DNA of 64,000 bases. It comes from Mycobacterium paraense. Lineage in GTDB: Bacteria; Actinomycetota; Actinomycetes; Mycobacteriales; Mycobacteriaceae. Positions 49,418 to 59,025 of this stretch are shown here, piece after piece. How positions within the stretch are numbered: the first letter of the stretch is position 1; each line of letters opens with the position of its first letter. A program made the translations under genes and the position numbers. The stretch is from contig NZ_LQPM01000013.1 in NCBI RefSeq assembly GCF_002101815.1, positions 434,001 to 498,000 on the forward strand, in the 5' to 3' direction. The notes below the pieces were generated by a model, which did not search any database, had not been told where the DNA came from, and saw nothing but the letters and a program-made list of their open reading frames with translations.

Positions 49418-49504
49418 GATGTTCGCCACTGATTGGACTAAAAGTATGAAACTCTGCTATCTATATGACATCCGTTTAAATCAGTCCCAGCCGAAGGATC
49501 CGCG

Positions 49505-50971
49505 ATGAGCTTTTTGGTGCTGCCCCCGGAGATCAACTCGCTGCGCATGTTCGTCGGTGCGGGGTCGGCACCGATGTTAGAGGCCGCGGCGGCCTGGGAC
49601 GGCCTGGCCTCCGAGCTCGCCTCGGCGGCGTCGTCGTTCGCGTCGGTGACCTCCGGGCTCACGCAGCAGGCCTGGCAGGGCCCGGCGTCGGCGGCGATGA
49701 TGGCGGCGGCGACGCCCTACGCGGGTTTCCTGAGCGCGGCCGCCGCCCAGGCCCAGAACGCGTCCGCGCAGGCCCAGTCCGTCGCCGCGGTGTTCGAGTC
49801 CACGCTGGCGGCGACCGTGCACCCGGCGGTGGTGGCGGCCAATCGCACCGACCTGGTGTCGCTGGTGGTCTCGAACCTGTTCGGGCAGAACGCGCCGGCG
49901 ATCGCGGCCACCGAGGCCGAGTACGAACAGATGTGGGCCCAGGACGTCGCGGCAATGGTGGACTATCACGCCGGCGCGTCGGCGGCCGCCGCCCAGCTGC
50001 CGCTGGCGCTGCAACCCCTGGACAGCATCTTCGGGTTCCTCGACAACATCCCGGGATTCAACTTCCTCGGCATCGGCAACTCGAAGCTGCTGACCCTGGG
50101 CATCGGGAACACCCAGGCGTGGAACCTGGGCAGCGGCAACAACGGCCAGATCAACCTGCTGGGCAGCGGCAACCTCGGCGACGTCAACTTCGGCAGCGGC
50201 AACTTCGGCTTCTGGAACCTGGGCAGCGGCAACATCGGCAGCCTCAACTTCGGCAGCGGCAACAACGGCAACTGGAACCTGGGCAGCGGCAACATCGGCG
50301 GCTTCAACCTCGGCTTCGGCAACACCGGCAGCAACAACTTCGGCTTCGGCAACTTCGGCTCCGGGAACTTCGGCTTCGGCAACAGCGGCACCGGAAACAT
50401 CGGCATCGGCCTCACCGGCAACCATCAGATCGGCTTCGGCGGCCTGAACTCCGGCACCGGCAACATCGGCTTCGGCAACTCGGGCACCAACAACATCGGC
50501 TTCTTCAACTCCGGCAACGGCAACATCGGCTTCGGCAACTCGGGTCAGTTCAACTCGGGCATCGGCAACTCGGGCAACTGGACCACCGGGCTGTTCAACT
50601 CCGGATCCACCGACACCGGGATCTTCAACTCCGGCGACTACAACACCGGCGGCTTCAACGCGGGCAACTACAACACGGGCTTCTTCAACTCGGGCAGCAT
50701 CAACACCGGGGTCTTCAACTCCGGCGACCTCAACACCGGGGTGGGCAACCTGTTCACCGGGTCCGGCGTCAGCTCGGGTTTCGGGAACCTCGGCGACGGC
50801 AGCTCGGGCTTCAACAACTCCGGCGACAACGCCTCCGGGATCGGCAACGCCGGCGACTACGTCTCGGGCCTGTTCAACTCCGGCATCGCCGAGATCAGCG
50901 GCATCCTGAACAACGCGCCGACGGGCTTCACCTCGGGCATCTACAACCTGCGCAACGTCCTGGCGGGTTAG
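49505..50971 (+). CDS. PPE-MPTR protein
   Basis: A 488-residue PPE protein of the major-polymorphic-tandem-repeat class. PPE domain 1-175 ([16 protein letters not shown], WxG in AWQGPASAA), a short linker, then from about residue 200 to 470 dozens of N-x-G-x-G-N-x-G pentapeptides ([23 protein letters not shown]). GAAGGA precedes ATG at 6 bases. The repeats are mixed and near-continuous, without stops. These proteins are exported by ESX-5 and vary between strains. The end overlaps convergent cutinase by 4 bases. Absent here in M. tuberculosis. Confidence 0.95.
   Translation: MSFLVLPPEINSLRMFVGAGSAPMLEAAAAWDGLASELASAASSFASVTSGLTQQAWQGPASAAMMAAATPYAGFLSAAAAQAQNASAQAQSVAAVFESTLAATVHPAVVAANRTDLVSLVVSNLFGQNAPAIAATEAEYEQMWAQDVAAMVDYHAGASAAAAQLPLALQPLDSIFGFLDNIPGFNFLGIGNSKLLTLGIGNTQAWNLGSGNNGQINLLGSGNLGDVNFGSGNFGFWNLGSGNIGSLNFGSGNNGNWNLGSGNIGGFNLGFGNTGSNNFGFGNFGSGNFGFGNSGTGNIGIGLTGNHQIGFGGLNSGTGNIGFGNSGTNNIGFFNSGNGNIGFGNSGQFNSGIGNSGNWTTGLFNSGSTDTGIFNSGDYNTGGFNAGNYNTGFFNSGSINTGVFNSGDLNTGVGNLFTGSGVSSGFGNLGDGSSGFNNSGDNASGIGNAGDYVSGLFNSGIAEISGILNNAPTGFTSGIYNLRNVLAG
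50090..50930 (+). repeat. MPTR tandem-repeat DNA
   Basis: Dozens of imperfect 15-base units of the type ggcaacntcggcttc encode the N-x-G-x-G pentapeptides of the PPE gene. The 5' third is rich in GGCAGCGGCAACNTC units, the 3' third in TTCAACTCCGGC units, showing two separate expansion phases. Confidence 0.85.
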
Positions 50972-51645
50972 ACCAGCCCGGCGATGAACCCGGCCGCCTG
51001 GCCGGGGTACGGCGGCGCTTCGTAGACGTGGTGCGCGTCGCGGTCGCGACCGCCGACGACGCAGACCGGATCGCCGTCGCTGCACAGGTCGATGGCGCGA
51101 CCGGCGAACGCACCCGTCGTCGACAGTGGCGTGTTGAAGCGGTTGCCGGGGTTGCCGAACACCGCGACCGCCCGCACCTTGTCGGCCAGCCCGGGATCCA
51201 GCGCGGGAGCCGAGCCGAAGTTGCCGATCCGCTGCCCGATGGGCGGCACCCCCGCCAGCATCGACACCGCGGAGGCGCCCTGCGAGAAACCGCCGAGCAC
51301 CAGCTGCGTCGCCGGGCACTGCGCGACCATCTGGGCGATGTGGTCGCGCGCGTCGTTGGCGCCGTCGGCGGTGGTCAAAAAGTTATAGCTGGCAGGGTAA
51401 TTCACCGGGTAGGCGTCGACGCTGCGCGCGCCGAGGGCGGGCTGCAGCGCGGCGAACAGCGCGTCGCCCACCGCCCCCAAGCCGGGTGGCTCGGCGGTGC
51501 CGCGGGCGAAGATGAGCTGGACATCGGGACACGCGTCGGCTCCCGCCGCCGGCGCCGGTCCGCTCGCGAGAGCGGCCACCGACACCGCGACGGCACCGAC
51601 GACGGCACAGACCCGACCAAAAATCCACCACCGAGGACGACGCAT
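50968..51645 (-). CDS. Secreted cutinase-like protein (CULP)
   Basis: A 225-residue exported serine esterase. Signal peptide about 1-37 ([14 protein letters not shown] to APAAGA), then a cutinase domain with nucleophile S121 in GGFSQGAS, the aspartate in [10 protein letters not shown] and the histidine in DAHHVYE; C39/C110 and the late pair probably form disulfides. It would cleave short- to medium-chain lipid esters at the cell surface. ATG at 51645 has GAGGA upstream; GTG at 51660 is an alternative. Inserted with the PPE gene between amiB1 and deoD. Confidence 0.9.
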   Translation of the reverse strand: MRRPRWWIFGRVCAVVGAVAVSVAALASGPAPAAGADACPDVQLIFARGTAEPPGLGAVGDALFAALQPALGARSVDAYPVNYPASYNFLTTADGANDARDHIAQMVAQCPATQLVLGGFSQGASAVSMLAGVPPIGQRIGNFGSAPALDPGLADKVRAVAVFGNPGNRFNTPLSTTGAFAGRAIDLCSDGDPVCVVGGRDRDAHHVYEAPPYPGQAAGFIAGLV

Positions 51646-51671
51646 ACGCCAGATCCTCACATACGCCGGGC

Positions 51672-51677
51672 TAAGCT
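51672..51677 (+). promoter_or_regulatory. -10 element of deoD
   Basis: TAAGCT ends 8 bases before the GTG at 51686. The cutinase start (51645) lies only 40 bases away on the other strand. Confidence 0.4.
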
Positions 51678-51685
51678 CGCCGACT

Positions 51686-52492
51686 GTGGCCGAACCCCTG
51701 GGCGATCCCGACGAGCTGGCGCGGCTGGCGGCGCGGGCCATCGCCGAGCGCACCGGGGTCGGGCAGCACGACGTCGCCATCGTCCTGGGCTCGGGCTGGC
51801 GGCCCGCGGCGGCGGCGCTGGGTTCGCCGACCGCCACGCTGCCCCAGGCCGAACTGCCGGGTTTCGCGCCACCGACCGCCATCGGGCACACCGGCGAGCT
51901 GTTGTCGATGCGCATCGGCGCGCAGCGGGTGCTGGTGCTGGTCGGCCGCGTGCACGCCTACGAGGGGCACGACCTGTGCCACGTCGTGCACCCGGTGCGG
52001 GCGGCCTGCGCGGCGGGCGTGCGCGTCGTCGTGCTGACCAACGCCGCGGGCGGGCTGCGCCCCGACATGGCGCCGGGTCAGCCCGTGCTGATCAGTGACC
52101 ACCTCAACCTCACCGGCCGCTCGCCGCTGGTCGGGCCGCGCTTCGTCGACCTGACCGACGCCTACGCGCCGCGGCTGCGCGAGCTGGCGCGCCAGGGCGA
52201 CCCGGCGCTGACCGAGGGCGTCTACGCCGGGCTGCCCGGGCCGCACTACGAGACCCCCGCGGAGGTCCGGATGCTGCAAACGCTGGGCGCCGACCTGGTC
52301 GGCATGTCGACGGTGCACGAGACGATCGCGGCGCGGGAGGCCGGCGCCGAGGTGCTGGGCGTTTCGCTGGTGACCAACCTGGCGGCGGGCATCAGCGGCG
52401 CCCCGCTCAGCCACGCCGAGGTGCTGGCGGCCGGCGCCGCGGCGGCCGGCCGGATGGGCGCCCTGCTGGCCGACGTCGTGGCGCGGTTGTAG
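51686..52492 (+). CDS. deoD: Purine nucleoside phosphorylase DeoD
   Basis: Trimeric-type purine nucleoside phosphorylase of 268 residues, splitting (deoxy)inosine and guanosine into base and ribose-1-phosphate. [10 protein letters not shown] phosphate loop, [21 protein letters not shown] and the late [10 protein letters not shown] purine-binding segment are complete. The start is leaderless GTG. It runs into pmmB after 4 bases, pairing release of pentose phosphate with the mutase that recycles it. Ortholog of Rv3307. Confidence 0.94.
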   Translation: MAEPLGDPDELARLAARAIAERTGVGQHDVAIVLGSGWRPAAAALGSPTATLPQAELPGFAPPTAIGHTGELLSMRIGAQRVLVLVGRVHAYEGHDLCHVVHPVRAACAAGVRVVVLTNAAGGLRPDMAPGQPVLISDHLNLTGRSPLVGPRFVDLTDAYAPRLRELARQGDPALTEGVYAGLPGPHYETPAEVRMLQTLGADLVGMSTVHETIAAREAGAEVLGVSLVTNLAAGISGAPLSHAEVLAAGAAAAGRMGALLADVVARL

Positions 52493-52496
52493 CGGC

Positions 52497-54005
52497 GTGG
52501 CAGCGGCGCGCCCACTTCGATTCGGCACCGCGGGGCTGCGCGGCCCGGTGCGCGACGGGCCCGACGCCATGAACGCGGCGGTGGTCGCGCGCGCGACGTG
52601 GGCGGTGGCGCGGGTGCTCGCCGAGGACGGCCTGGCGGGTGCGCCGGTGATCGTCGGCCGCGACGCCCGGCACGGCTCGGCGCCGTTTGCCGCGGTGACG
52701 GCCGAAGTGCTTGCCGCGCAGGGCTTTCCGGTTCTCCAACTGCCGGGCCCGGTGCCCACCCCGGTGGTCGCGTTCGCGGTGCGGCACACCGGCGCCGCGG
52801 CCGGGGTGCAGATCACGGCGTCGCACAACCCGCCGAGCGACAACGGCTACAAGGTGTACTTCTCCGGCGGCATGCAGATCGTCTCGCCCACCGATCGCCG
52901 GATCGAGGCCGCGATGGCGGCCGCTCCCCCACCCGACGAGATCGTTAGGCGCCCAGTGGAACCCGCGGGCACCGAGCTCATCGAGCGCTACCTCGAGCGC
53001 GCGGCCGGGGTGCGGCGCGGCACCGGCTCGGTGCGGGTGGCGCTGACGCCGTTGCACGGGGTCGGCGGCGCGGTGGCGGTGGAAGCCTTGCGGCGCGCGG
53101 GATTTCACGAAGTACACACCGTCGGGGCGCAGTTCGCGCCCGACCCCGACTTCCCGACCGTCGCGTTCCCCAACCCCGAGGAGCCCGGCGCCAGCGACGC
53201 GCTGCTCACCCTGGCCGCCGAAACGACGGCCGACGTCGCGATCGCGCTGGACCCCGACGCCGACCGGTGCGCGGTCGGCATCCCCGCGACCTCGGGCTGG
53301 CGGATGCTGTCCGGCGACGAAACCGGGTGGCTGCTGGGCGATTACCTGCTGTCCCGCGAACCCGACGCCGGCGCCGCGGTGGTGGCCAGCACCGTGGTGT
53401 CGTCGCGGATGCTGGCGGCGATCGCCGCGCACTACGGCGCGACGCACGTCGAGACCCTCACCGGCTTCAAGTGGCTGGCGCGCGCCGACGCGAGGGCGCC
53501 GGGCAAAAAGCTGGTGTACGCCTACGAGGAGGCGATCGGCCACTGTGTCGACCCGGATGCCGTGCGCGACAAGGACGGCATCAGCGCCGCGGTGCTGGTG
53601 TGCGACCTGGTGGCGGCGCTGCGGGCGCAGGGCCGTTCGGTGCCCGACCTGCTCGACGACCTGGCCCGCCGCCACGGCGTGCACGACGTCGCGGCGGTGT
53701 CGCGCCGCCTCGCCGACGCCGACGAGGCCGCCGGGGTGATGCGGCGGCTGCGCGCGGGCCCGCCACGCCGGCTGGCCGGCTTCGCCGCCGCGCTCACCGA
53801 CCTCGCCGACGTCACCGACGCCCTGATCTTCGCCGGCGGCGACGACGCGACGTCGGCCCGGGTGGTGGTGCGGCCGTCGGGTACCGAGCCGAAGTTGAAG
53901 TGCTACATCGAGATTCGCTGCGCGCCGGCCGACGACCTGCGGGCCGCCCGCCAGCGGGCGCGGGCGTTGCGGGACGAGCTGTCCGCGGAAGTGCGCGGCT
54001 GGTAG
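52497..54005 (+). CDS. pmmB: Phosphomannomutase/phosphopentomutase-type protein PmmB
   Basis: Alpha-D-phosphohexomutase superfamily protein of 502 residues. Active serine in TASHNPPSDN, metal loop DPDADRC, sugar loop GDETGW and phosphate loop RPSGTEPK. Annotated as phosphomannomutase, but its place behind deoD and before upp suggests phosphopentomutase activity on ribose-1-phosphate; both are possible in this superfamily. GTG at 52497. Somewhat shorter than the M. tuberculosis protein Rv3308. Confidence 0.9.
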   Translation: MAAARPLRFGTAGLRGPVRDGPDAMNAAVVARATWAVARVLAEDGLAGAPVIVGRDARHGSAPFAAVTAEVLAAQGFPVLQLPGPVPTPVVAFAVRHTGAAAGVQITASHNPPSDNGYKVYFSGGMQIVSPTDRRIEAAMAAAPPPDEIVRRPVEPAGTELIERYLERAAGVRRGTGSVRVALTPLHGVGGAVAVEALRRAGFHEVHTVGAQFAPDPDFPTVAFPNPEEPGASDALLTLAAETTADVAIALDPDADRCAVGIPATSGWRMLSGDETGWLLGDYLLSREPDAGAAVVASTVVSSRMLAAIAAHYGATHVETLTGFKWLARADARAPGKKLVYAYEEAIGHCVDPDAVRDKDGISAAVLVCDLVAALRAQGRSVPDLLDDLARRHGVHDVAAVSRRLADADEAAGVMRRLRAGPPRRLAGFAAALTDLADVTDALIFAGGDDATSARVVVRPSGTEPKLKCYIEIRCAPADDLRAARQRARALRDELSAEVRGW

Positions 54006-54009
54006 GCGC

Positions 54010-54633
54010 TCAGCGCGGCCCGAATTGGCGGTCACCCGCGTCGCCGAGGCCGGGCACGATATAGGCGATCTCGTTGAGCCCCTCGTCGACCGCGACCGTG
54101 AAGAGCCGCGCGCCCGGCGCCGCTTTCTCCAGCGCCGCAATGCCTTCGGGCGCGGCCACCACGCACAGCACGGCGATGTCCGAGGCGCCGCGGCGGTGCA
54201 GCAGGCCGATCGTGTGCGTCAGGGACCCGCCGGTGGCCAGCATCGGGTCGAGCACCAGCACCGGCGTTTCACTCAGGTCGTCGGGCAGCGACTCCATGTA
54301 CCCGCTCGGCAGGTGGGTTTGTTCGTCGCGGGCCACGCCGACGAACCCCACCCGGGCCTCGGGCAGCAGCGCAAGCGCCTGTTCGACCATGCCGAGGCCG
54401 GCGCGCAGCACGGGCACCAGCAGCGGCGGGTCGGCCAGCCGCACCCCGAGGGTCTCGGCGAGCGGCGTGCGGATCGGGAACGTCTCGCGGCCGGCGTCGC
54501 GGGTGGCCTCGTAGACGAGCATCGCGGTCAGCTCGCGCAGGGCCGCCCGGAAGTGGGCGTTGTCGGTGCGTTCGTCGCGCAACGCCGTCAGCCGCGACAG
54601 CGCCAGTGGGTGATCGACGACGCGCACCTCCAC
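54010..54633 (-). CDS. upp: Uracil phosphoribosyltransferase Upp
   Basis: Uracil salvage enzyme of 207 residues, joining uracil to PRPP to give UMP. PRPP loop [19 protein letters not shown] and the C-terminal uracil-binding [14 protein letters not shown] are intact. GTG at 54633 gives [10 protein letters not shown] and the same length as the M. tuberculosis enzyme; the frame runs to 54738, but across the divergent promoter. TAGGGT lies 8 bases upstream, so it may be leaderless. Tail to tail with pmmB. Ortholog of Rv3309c. Confidence 0.93.
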   Translation of the reverse strand: MEVRVVDHPLALSRLTALRDERTDNAHFRAALRELTAMLVYEATRDAGRETFPIRTPLAETLGVRLADPPLLVPVLRAGLGMVEQALALLPEARVGFVGVARDEQTHLPSGYMESLPDDLSETPVLVLDPMLATGGSLTHTIGLLHRRGASDIAVLCVVAAPEGIAALEKAAPGARLFTVAVDEGLNEIAYIVPGLGDAGDRQFGPR

Positions 54634-54713
54634 GGGATGTGACCCTATATAACGATTGCGACCGGCAACGCTGACACGCTCGCGCGACGCCGTCCGCGCG
54701 GCGAATCCGCTCA

Positions 54714-54719
54714 TATACT
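54714..54719 (+). promoter_or_regulatory. -10 element of sapM
   Basis: TATACT, close to the consensus TATAAT, ends 6 bases before the GTG at 54726. The sapM mRNA is therefore likely leaderless. Confidence 0.45.
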
Positions 54720-54725
54720 CCCGAC

Positions 54726-55580
54726 GTGCTGAGCACAATCAAGAGCCTGGTCGGCGCGGCCGTGCTGGCGGCCCTGGTGGTGATCCCGTCGGTGAACCGG
54801 GTGGACCTCACCGTCGCCGCGCTGCCGCAGCCGTCGCACGTGGTGATCGTGATCGAAGAGAACCGCGCCGCGGCCCACATCATCGGCAACAAGGCGGCGC
54901 CGTTCATCAACGCGCTGGCCGCGGGCGGGGCCAACATGGCCCAGTCGTTCGCCGAAACGCACCCCAGCGAGCCGAACTACCTGGCGCTGTTCGCCGGCAG
55001 CACGCTGGGGGTGACCAGCGACACCTGCCCGGTCAACGGCGGCGCGACGCCCAACCTGGCCACCGAATTGCTTTCCGCCGGTTACACATTCGCCGGTTAC
55101 GCGGAGGGCCTGCCCGCGGTCGGCTCGACCGCCTGCAGCGCCGGCAAGTACGCGCGCAAGCACGTGCCGTGGGCCAACTTCACCAACGTGCCGGCCGCCG
55201 ACTCGCTGCCGTTCTCGGCCTTCCCGATGGGCAATTACGCCGCGCTGCCGACGGTGTCGTTCGTCATCCCCAACAACGACGACAACATGCACGACGGCTC
55301 GATCGCGCAGGGCGATGCCTGGCTGAGCCGTGAGCTGTCGGGCTACGCCAACTGGGCGGTCGCCAACAACAGCCTGCTCATCGTGACGTGGGACGAGGAC
55401 GACGGCGGGCCGCGAAACCAGATCCCGACCATCATCTACGGCGGGCACGTGCAGCCCGGCACCTACAACGAGCAGATCAACCACTACAGCGTGCTCGCCA
55501 CGCTCGAGCAGATGTACGGGCTGCCCAAGATCGGCTACGCCGCGACAGCCGCGCCGATCGCGACCATCTGGGCCGCGTAA
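54726..55580 (+). CDS. sapM: Secreted acid phosphatase SapM
   Basis: A 284-residue exported phosphatase of the phosphoesterase (phospholipase C-like) family. Signal peptide about 1-32, metal/active-site elements [24 protein letters not shown], the NNDDNMHDG loop and VTWDEDDGG. In M. tuberculosis it removes phosphate from phosphatidylinositol-3-phosphate and blocks phagosome maturation. GTG at 54726 matches the usual N-terminal length. Slightly shorter than Rv3310. Confidence 0.92.
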   Translation: MLSTIKSLVGAAVLAALVVIPSVNRVDLTVAALPQPSHVVIVIEENRAAAHIIGNKAAPFINALAAGGANMAQSFAETHPSEPNYLALFAGSTLGVTSDTCPVNGGATPNLATELLSAGYTFAGYAEGLPAVGSTACSAGKYARKHVPWANFTNVPAADSLPFSAFPMGNYAALPTVSFVIPNNDDNMHDGSIAQGDAWLSRELSGYANWAVANNSLLIVTWDEDDGGPRNQIPTIIYGGHVQPGTYNEQINHYSVLATLEQMYGLPKIGYAATAAPIATIWAA

Positions 55581-55619
55581 CGGGCTGGCCCGCTGGCCCG
55601 CTGCTCACCGGCCCGTCGC

Positions 55620-55625
55620 TATTGT
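55620..55625 (+). promoter_or_regulatory. -10 element of the Rv3311-like gene
   Basis: TATTGT ends 7 bases before the ATG at 55633, again a leaderless layout. Confidence 0.4.
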
Positions 55626-55632
55626 GTGCCGC

Positions 55633-56922
55633 ATGGCTGCTGACCTCGTGCCCATCCGCCTGAGCCTGTCCGAAGGCGACCGCTACACCGTGTGGGCGCC
55701 CCGCTGGCGCGACGCCGGCGACGAGTGGGAGGCGTTTCTCGGCAAGGACGAGGACCTGTACGCGTTCGACAACGTTGCCGACCTGGTCGCGTTCGTGCGC
55801 ACCAACACCGACAACGACCTGGCCGACCACCCGGCGTGGCAGGACCTGACCGCGGCGCACGCGCACAGCTTCGAACCCGCCGAGGACCGCCAGTTCGATC
55901 TGGTCGCCGTCGAGGAGCTGGTGTCGGAGAAGCCCACCGAGGAGTCGGTCGCCGCGCTGGCGGGCACGCTGGCGATCGTGTCGTCGATCGGCTCGGTGTG
56001 CGAGCTGCCCGCGGTGGCGAAGTTCTTCAACGGAAACCCGTCCCTGGGCACGGTGGCCGGCGGGATCGACACCTTCACCGGGAAGGCGGGCCAGAAGCGC
56101 TGGAATGCGATCGCCGAGGTCATCGCGCGCAGCTGGGACGACGTGCTCGGCGCGATCGACAAGATCGTCAGCACCCCGGAGGTCGACGCCGACGATGCGG
56201 CCAAGGCCGCCGAGGAACTGGCCGAGGAGCGCGACGAAGAGGGCGACGAAGAGGCGACCGAAGACGCGGTTGCCGAGTCCGCGGAGGACGAGCCGGACGC
56301 CGACGAGGAGCCCGCCGAAGACGAGGCCGACGAAGAGGACCGCGCCGCCGGCGACACCGTCGTGCTGGGCGGCACCGAGGACTTCTGGGTCCAGGTGGGC
56401 ATCGACCCCATTCGCATCATCACGAGTTCCGACACGTTCTACACGCTGCGCTGCTACCTGGACGACCGCCCGATCTTCCTGGGCCGCAACGGCCGCATCA
56501 GCGTGTTCACCTCCGAGCGGGCCCTGGCCCGCTACCTCGCCGACGAGCACGACCACGACCTGTCCGACCTGAGCACCTACGACGACATCCGCACCGCCGC
56601 GACCGACGGCTCGCTGTCGGTCGACATCACCGACGACAACATCTACGTGCTGAGCGGGCTGGCCGACGACTTCGCCGACGGGCCGGACGCACTGGATCGC
56701 GATCAGCTGGACCTGGCCGTCGAGTTGCTCCGCGACATCGGCGACTACTCCGAGGATTCCGCGGTGGACAAGGCGCTCGACCCCGCCCGGCCGCTGGGCA
56801 AGCTGGTGGCCTCGGTGCTGGAGCCGGGGTCGGTCAGCAGGCCCGGACCGCCGTACTCCGCGGCGGTGCGGGAGTGGGAGAAGTTGGAGCAATTCGTCGA
56901 GGGGCGGCTCCGACGGGAATAG
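55633..56922 (+). CDS. Conserved actinobacterial protein Rv3311-like
   Basis: A 429-residue cytoplasmic protein without a named domain. It has two conserved globular halves (about 1-185 and 250-429) joined by a very acidic, low-complexity linker at about 195-245 (EERDEEGDEEATED and similar). Both halves open with the same theme, a W/F-rich start and D-L-x-A-F/Y decay (DLVAFVRTNTDNDL and ARYLADEHDHDL), suggesting an internal duplication. The linker differs in length from the M. tuberculosis protein; the halves do not. ATG at 55633 (MAADLVPIRLSLS) matches Rv3311. Function unknown. Confidence 0.85.
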   Translation: MAADLVPIRLSLSEGDRYTVWAPRWRDAGDEWEAFLGKDEDLYAFDNVADLVAFVRTNTDNDLADHPAWQDLTAAHAHSFEPAEDRQFDLVAVEELVSEKPTEESVAALAGTLAIVSSIGSVCELPAVAKFFNGNPSLGTVAGGIDTFTGKAGQKRWNAIAEVIARSWDDVLGAIDKIVSTPEVDADDAAKAAEELAEERDEEGDEEATEDAVAESAEDEPDADEEPAEDEADEEDRAAGDTVVLGGTEDFWVQVGIDPIRIITSSDTFYTLRCYLDDRPIFLGRNGRISVFTSERALARYLADEHDHDLSDLSTYDDIRTAATDGSLSVDITDDNIYVLSGLADDFADGPDALDRDQLDLAVELLRDIGDYSEDSAVDKALDPARPLGKLVASVLEPGSVSRPGPPYSAAVREWEKLEQFVEGRLRRE

Positions 56923-56942
56923 GGCGCGAATAGCCCTCGCGT

Positions 56943-56971
56943 TTGACGGGTCCCCGAGACTGCTCTTTACT
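56943..56971 (+). promoter_or_regulatory. Promoter of the first von Willebrand A gene
   Basis: TTGACG (56943-56948), a 17-base spacer and TTTACT (56966-56971); the GTG at 56979 starts 7 bases later. Confidence 0.45.
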
Positions 56972-56978
56972 GGCGCAG

Positions 56979-57962
56979 GTGTCACTTCCCGGCATCGGCC
57001 CGCTGCCCCTGTACGGGTTCCAGCGCCCGGCCATGCTGCTGTTCGCCTTGGTCCCGCTGGCGCTGCTCGCCTTCTACGTCGTGGTGCAGGCCCGGCGCCG
57101 GCGGCGGCTGCGCCGGTTCACCGAGTCCGAGGTTCCGCAATCGTGGTGGCGGCACCTGCCGATCGCGGTCTCGCTGCTTTCGCTGCTGCTGTTGACCGTC
57201 GCCCTGGCCACGCCCACGCACGACATGCGCATCCCGCGCAACCGCGCCTGCGTCGTGCTCGTCATCGACATGTCGAATTCCATGCGCGCCACCGACGTCG
57301 AGCCCACCCGGCTCAAGGCGGCCGAGCAGGCGGCCAGCCAGTTCGCCGGCCAGCTGACGCCGGGGATCAACCTCGGGCTGGTCGGGTTCGCCGGGACGCC
57401 CTACCTGCTGGTGCCGCCGACCCCGCAGCACCAGGCGACCCTGGACGCGCTGAAGAAGCTCGAGTTCGGCGACGGGACGGCCACGGGTGAGGCGATCTTC
57501 ACCGCGCTGCACGCGGTCGGGGCGGCGGCCATCGCCGGCGGCGACACCCCGCCGCCGGCCCGCATCGTGCTGCTGTCCGACGGTGGCGAGAACAAGCCGA
57601 CCGATCCCAGCGACCCGCACGACGGCGCCTACACCGCCGCGCGGCTGGCCAAGGACCAGGGCGTGCCCATCTCGACGATCTCGTTCGGCACCAAAGGCGG
57701 CGAGATCGAGATGAACGGCCAGCGGGTCGCCGTGCCCGTGTCGACCGACCAGATGCGCACCATCGCGCGGCTGTCGGGCGGGCAGTCCTACACCGCCACC
57801 AACATCGCCGAGCTCAACAAGAGCTACAACGCGATCGAGAACGACATCGGCTTTCGCATGGTGCCCGGCCCCGGCAGCGCCGGGTGGCTGCGCCTGGGCG
57901 TCATCGCCGCCCTGATCGCCACGGCGCTGGCGCTGTTGATCAACCGGCGATTGCCGATCTGA
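56979..57962 (+). CDS. Membrane-anchored von Willebrand A protein (Rv1481-like)
   Basis: A 327-residue BatA-type protein: short N terminus, TM1 about 19-36, TM2 about 62-80, then a VWA domain (about 90-290) with the MIDAS motif DMSNS, and a C-terminal TM about 303-323 ending INRRLPI. It is very like M. tuberculosis Rv1481, which lies elsewhere beside a MoxR ATPase. Here there is no MoxR gene, and the partner is a second copy in convergent orientation 4 bases away. A metal-dependent scaffold in the envelope is likely. GTG at 56979 gives the SLPGIGPLPLYGF start. Confidence 0.85.
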   Translation: MSLPGIGPLPLYGFQRPAMLLFALVPLALLAFYVVVQARRRRRLRRFTESEVPQSWWRHLPIAVSLLSLLLLTVALATPTHDMRIPRNRACVVLVIDMSNSMRATDVEPTRLKAAEQAASQFAGQLTPGINLGLVGFAGTPYLLVPPTPQHQATLDALKKLEFGDGTATGEAIFTALHAVGAAAIAGGDTPPPARIVLLSDGGENKPTDPSDPHDGAYTAARLAKDQGVPISTISFGTKGGEIEMNGQRVAVPVSTDQMRTIARLSGGQSYTATNIAELNKSYNAIENDIGFRMVPGPGSAGWLRLGVIAALIATALALLINRRLPI

Positions 57963-57966
57963 CTCG

Positions 57967-58974
57967 CTAGGCGGGCAATCGGCTGTTGAGGGCGAGGCCG
58001 GCCAGGATGGCGCCGGCCAGGATCACCGCCCCGAGCAGCATCCAGGCGAGGCTGGCGTCGCCCTTCACCGTCTCGTAGCCGATCTGGCGCTGCAGCGTCG
58101 AATAGACCTGCTCGAGCGATTCCAGGCTGTCGGCGTGGAACGCCTGACCGTCGGTGATCTTGGTGATCTCCTGCAGCGTCTGGTCGTCGACGGGGACCGG
58201 GATGGTGGCGCCCTCGTAGTCGACGGTGCCATACGGCGTGCCGAAGGAGATCGTGGAGATCTGCACCTCCTCGGCCTTGGCCGCGCGCGCCGCGGTGAAC
58301 GCGCCCTGCGGGGCGTTGGGGTCCAGCGGCACGTTCTCGGCGCCGTCGGACTCCAGCACGATGCGCGCCGGGGGCGGCCCCTCCCCGCCGCCCATCACCG
58401 AGCCGACGGTCGCGATCGCCTGCAGCGCGGTGAAGATGCCCTCCCCCGTCGCGGTTTTCGGAGCCGGCTTGAGGCTGTCGATCGCCGCCTTGACCGCCTG
58501 GCGGTTCGTCGTCGGGGACACCAGCAGCGACGCGTTCGCCGCGAACTCCACCAGCCCCAGGTTGATGGCCGGCGTCAGCTCGTCGGCGAATTTCTTGCCG
58601 GCCTCCTGCGCGGCGGCCAGCCGGTTCGGGGGGACGTCGGTGGACGCCATCGACTCCGAGACGTCGATGACCAGCACGACGACGGCGCGGTTCAGCGGAA
58701 TCCGGATGTCGGACGTCGGCCCGGCCATCGCGGTGGTCAGCAGCGCCAGCGACGCGGCCAGCAGGATCGTCGGCACGTGCCGCCACCGGCCGGAGCGCAC
58801 CGGCGCGACGCGCTCCAGCACCTCCATGTTGGCGAACCGCAGCACCCGGCGCCGCCGGGCGAACTGCACCGCGACGTAGATCCCGATCACCAGCAGGACG
58901 ACCAGCAGAACCAGGAAGAACCAGGCGTTCTGGAAGCCCGTCAGCGACACCGGACCCAGCAGCGGCAGCTTCAT
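57967..58974 (-). CDS. Membrane-anchored von Willebrand A protein (Rv1481-like paralog)
   Basis: A 335-residue paralog of the convergent gene at 56979-57962, the same length as Rv1481. TM1 about 18-38, a conserved [18 protein letters not shown] linker, TM2 about 66-84, VWA domain with MIDAS DVSES, and a C-terminal TM ending in LNSRLPA. It keeps more of the Rv1481 motifs ([19 protein letters not shown]) than its neighbour. ATG at 58974 is 8 bases after TAGTGT on the minus strand; the frame begins at GTG 58986. The two copies probably arose by inverted duplication. Confidence 0.85.
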   Translation of the reverse strand: MKLPLLGPVSLTGFQNAWFFLVLLVVLLVIGIYVAVQFARRRRVLRFANMEVLERVAPVRSGRWRHVPTILLAASLALLTTAMAGPTSDIRIPLNRAVVVLVIDVSESMASTDVPPNRLAAAQEAGKKFADELTPAINLGLVEFAANASLLVSPTTNRQAVKAAIDSLKPAPKTATGEGIFTALQAIATVGSVMGGGEGPPPARIVLESDGAENVPLDPNAPQGAFTAARAAKAEEVQISTISFGTPYGTVDYEGATIPVPVDDQTLQEITKITDGQAFHADSLESLEQVYSTLQRQIGYETVKGDASLAWMLLGAVILAGAILAGLALNSRLPA

Positions 58975-59025
58975 GTCCAGCCACACTATGCGGCGAACGG
59001 CGACCCTGCACGGGGCCGGGCCGGG

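Noticed and set aside
50090..50930. Regularly spaced short repeats resembling a CRISPR array
   Set aside because: They are in-frame 15-base codon repeats of a PPE-MPTR gene, with no unique spacers and no cas genes.
49577..51319. A 580-residue minus-strand frame rich in V-A-x-A-E repeats opposite the PPE gene
   Set aside because: It is the antisense of the MPTR repeats fused to an out-of-frame piece of the cutinase gene.
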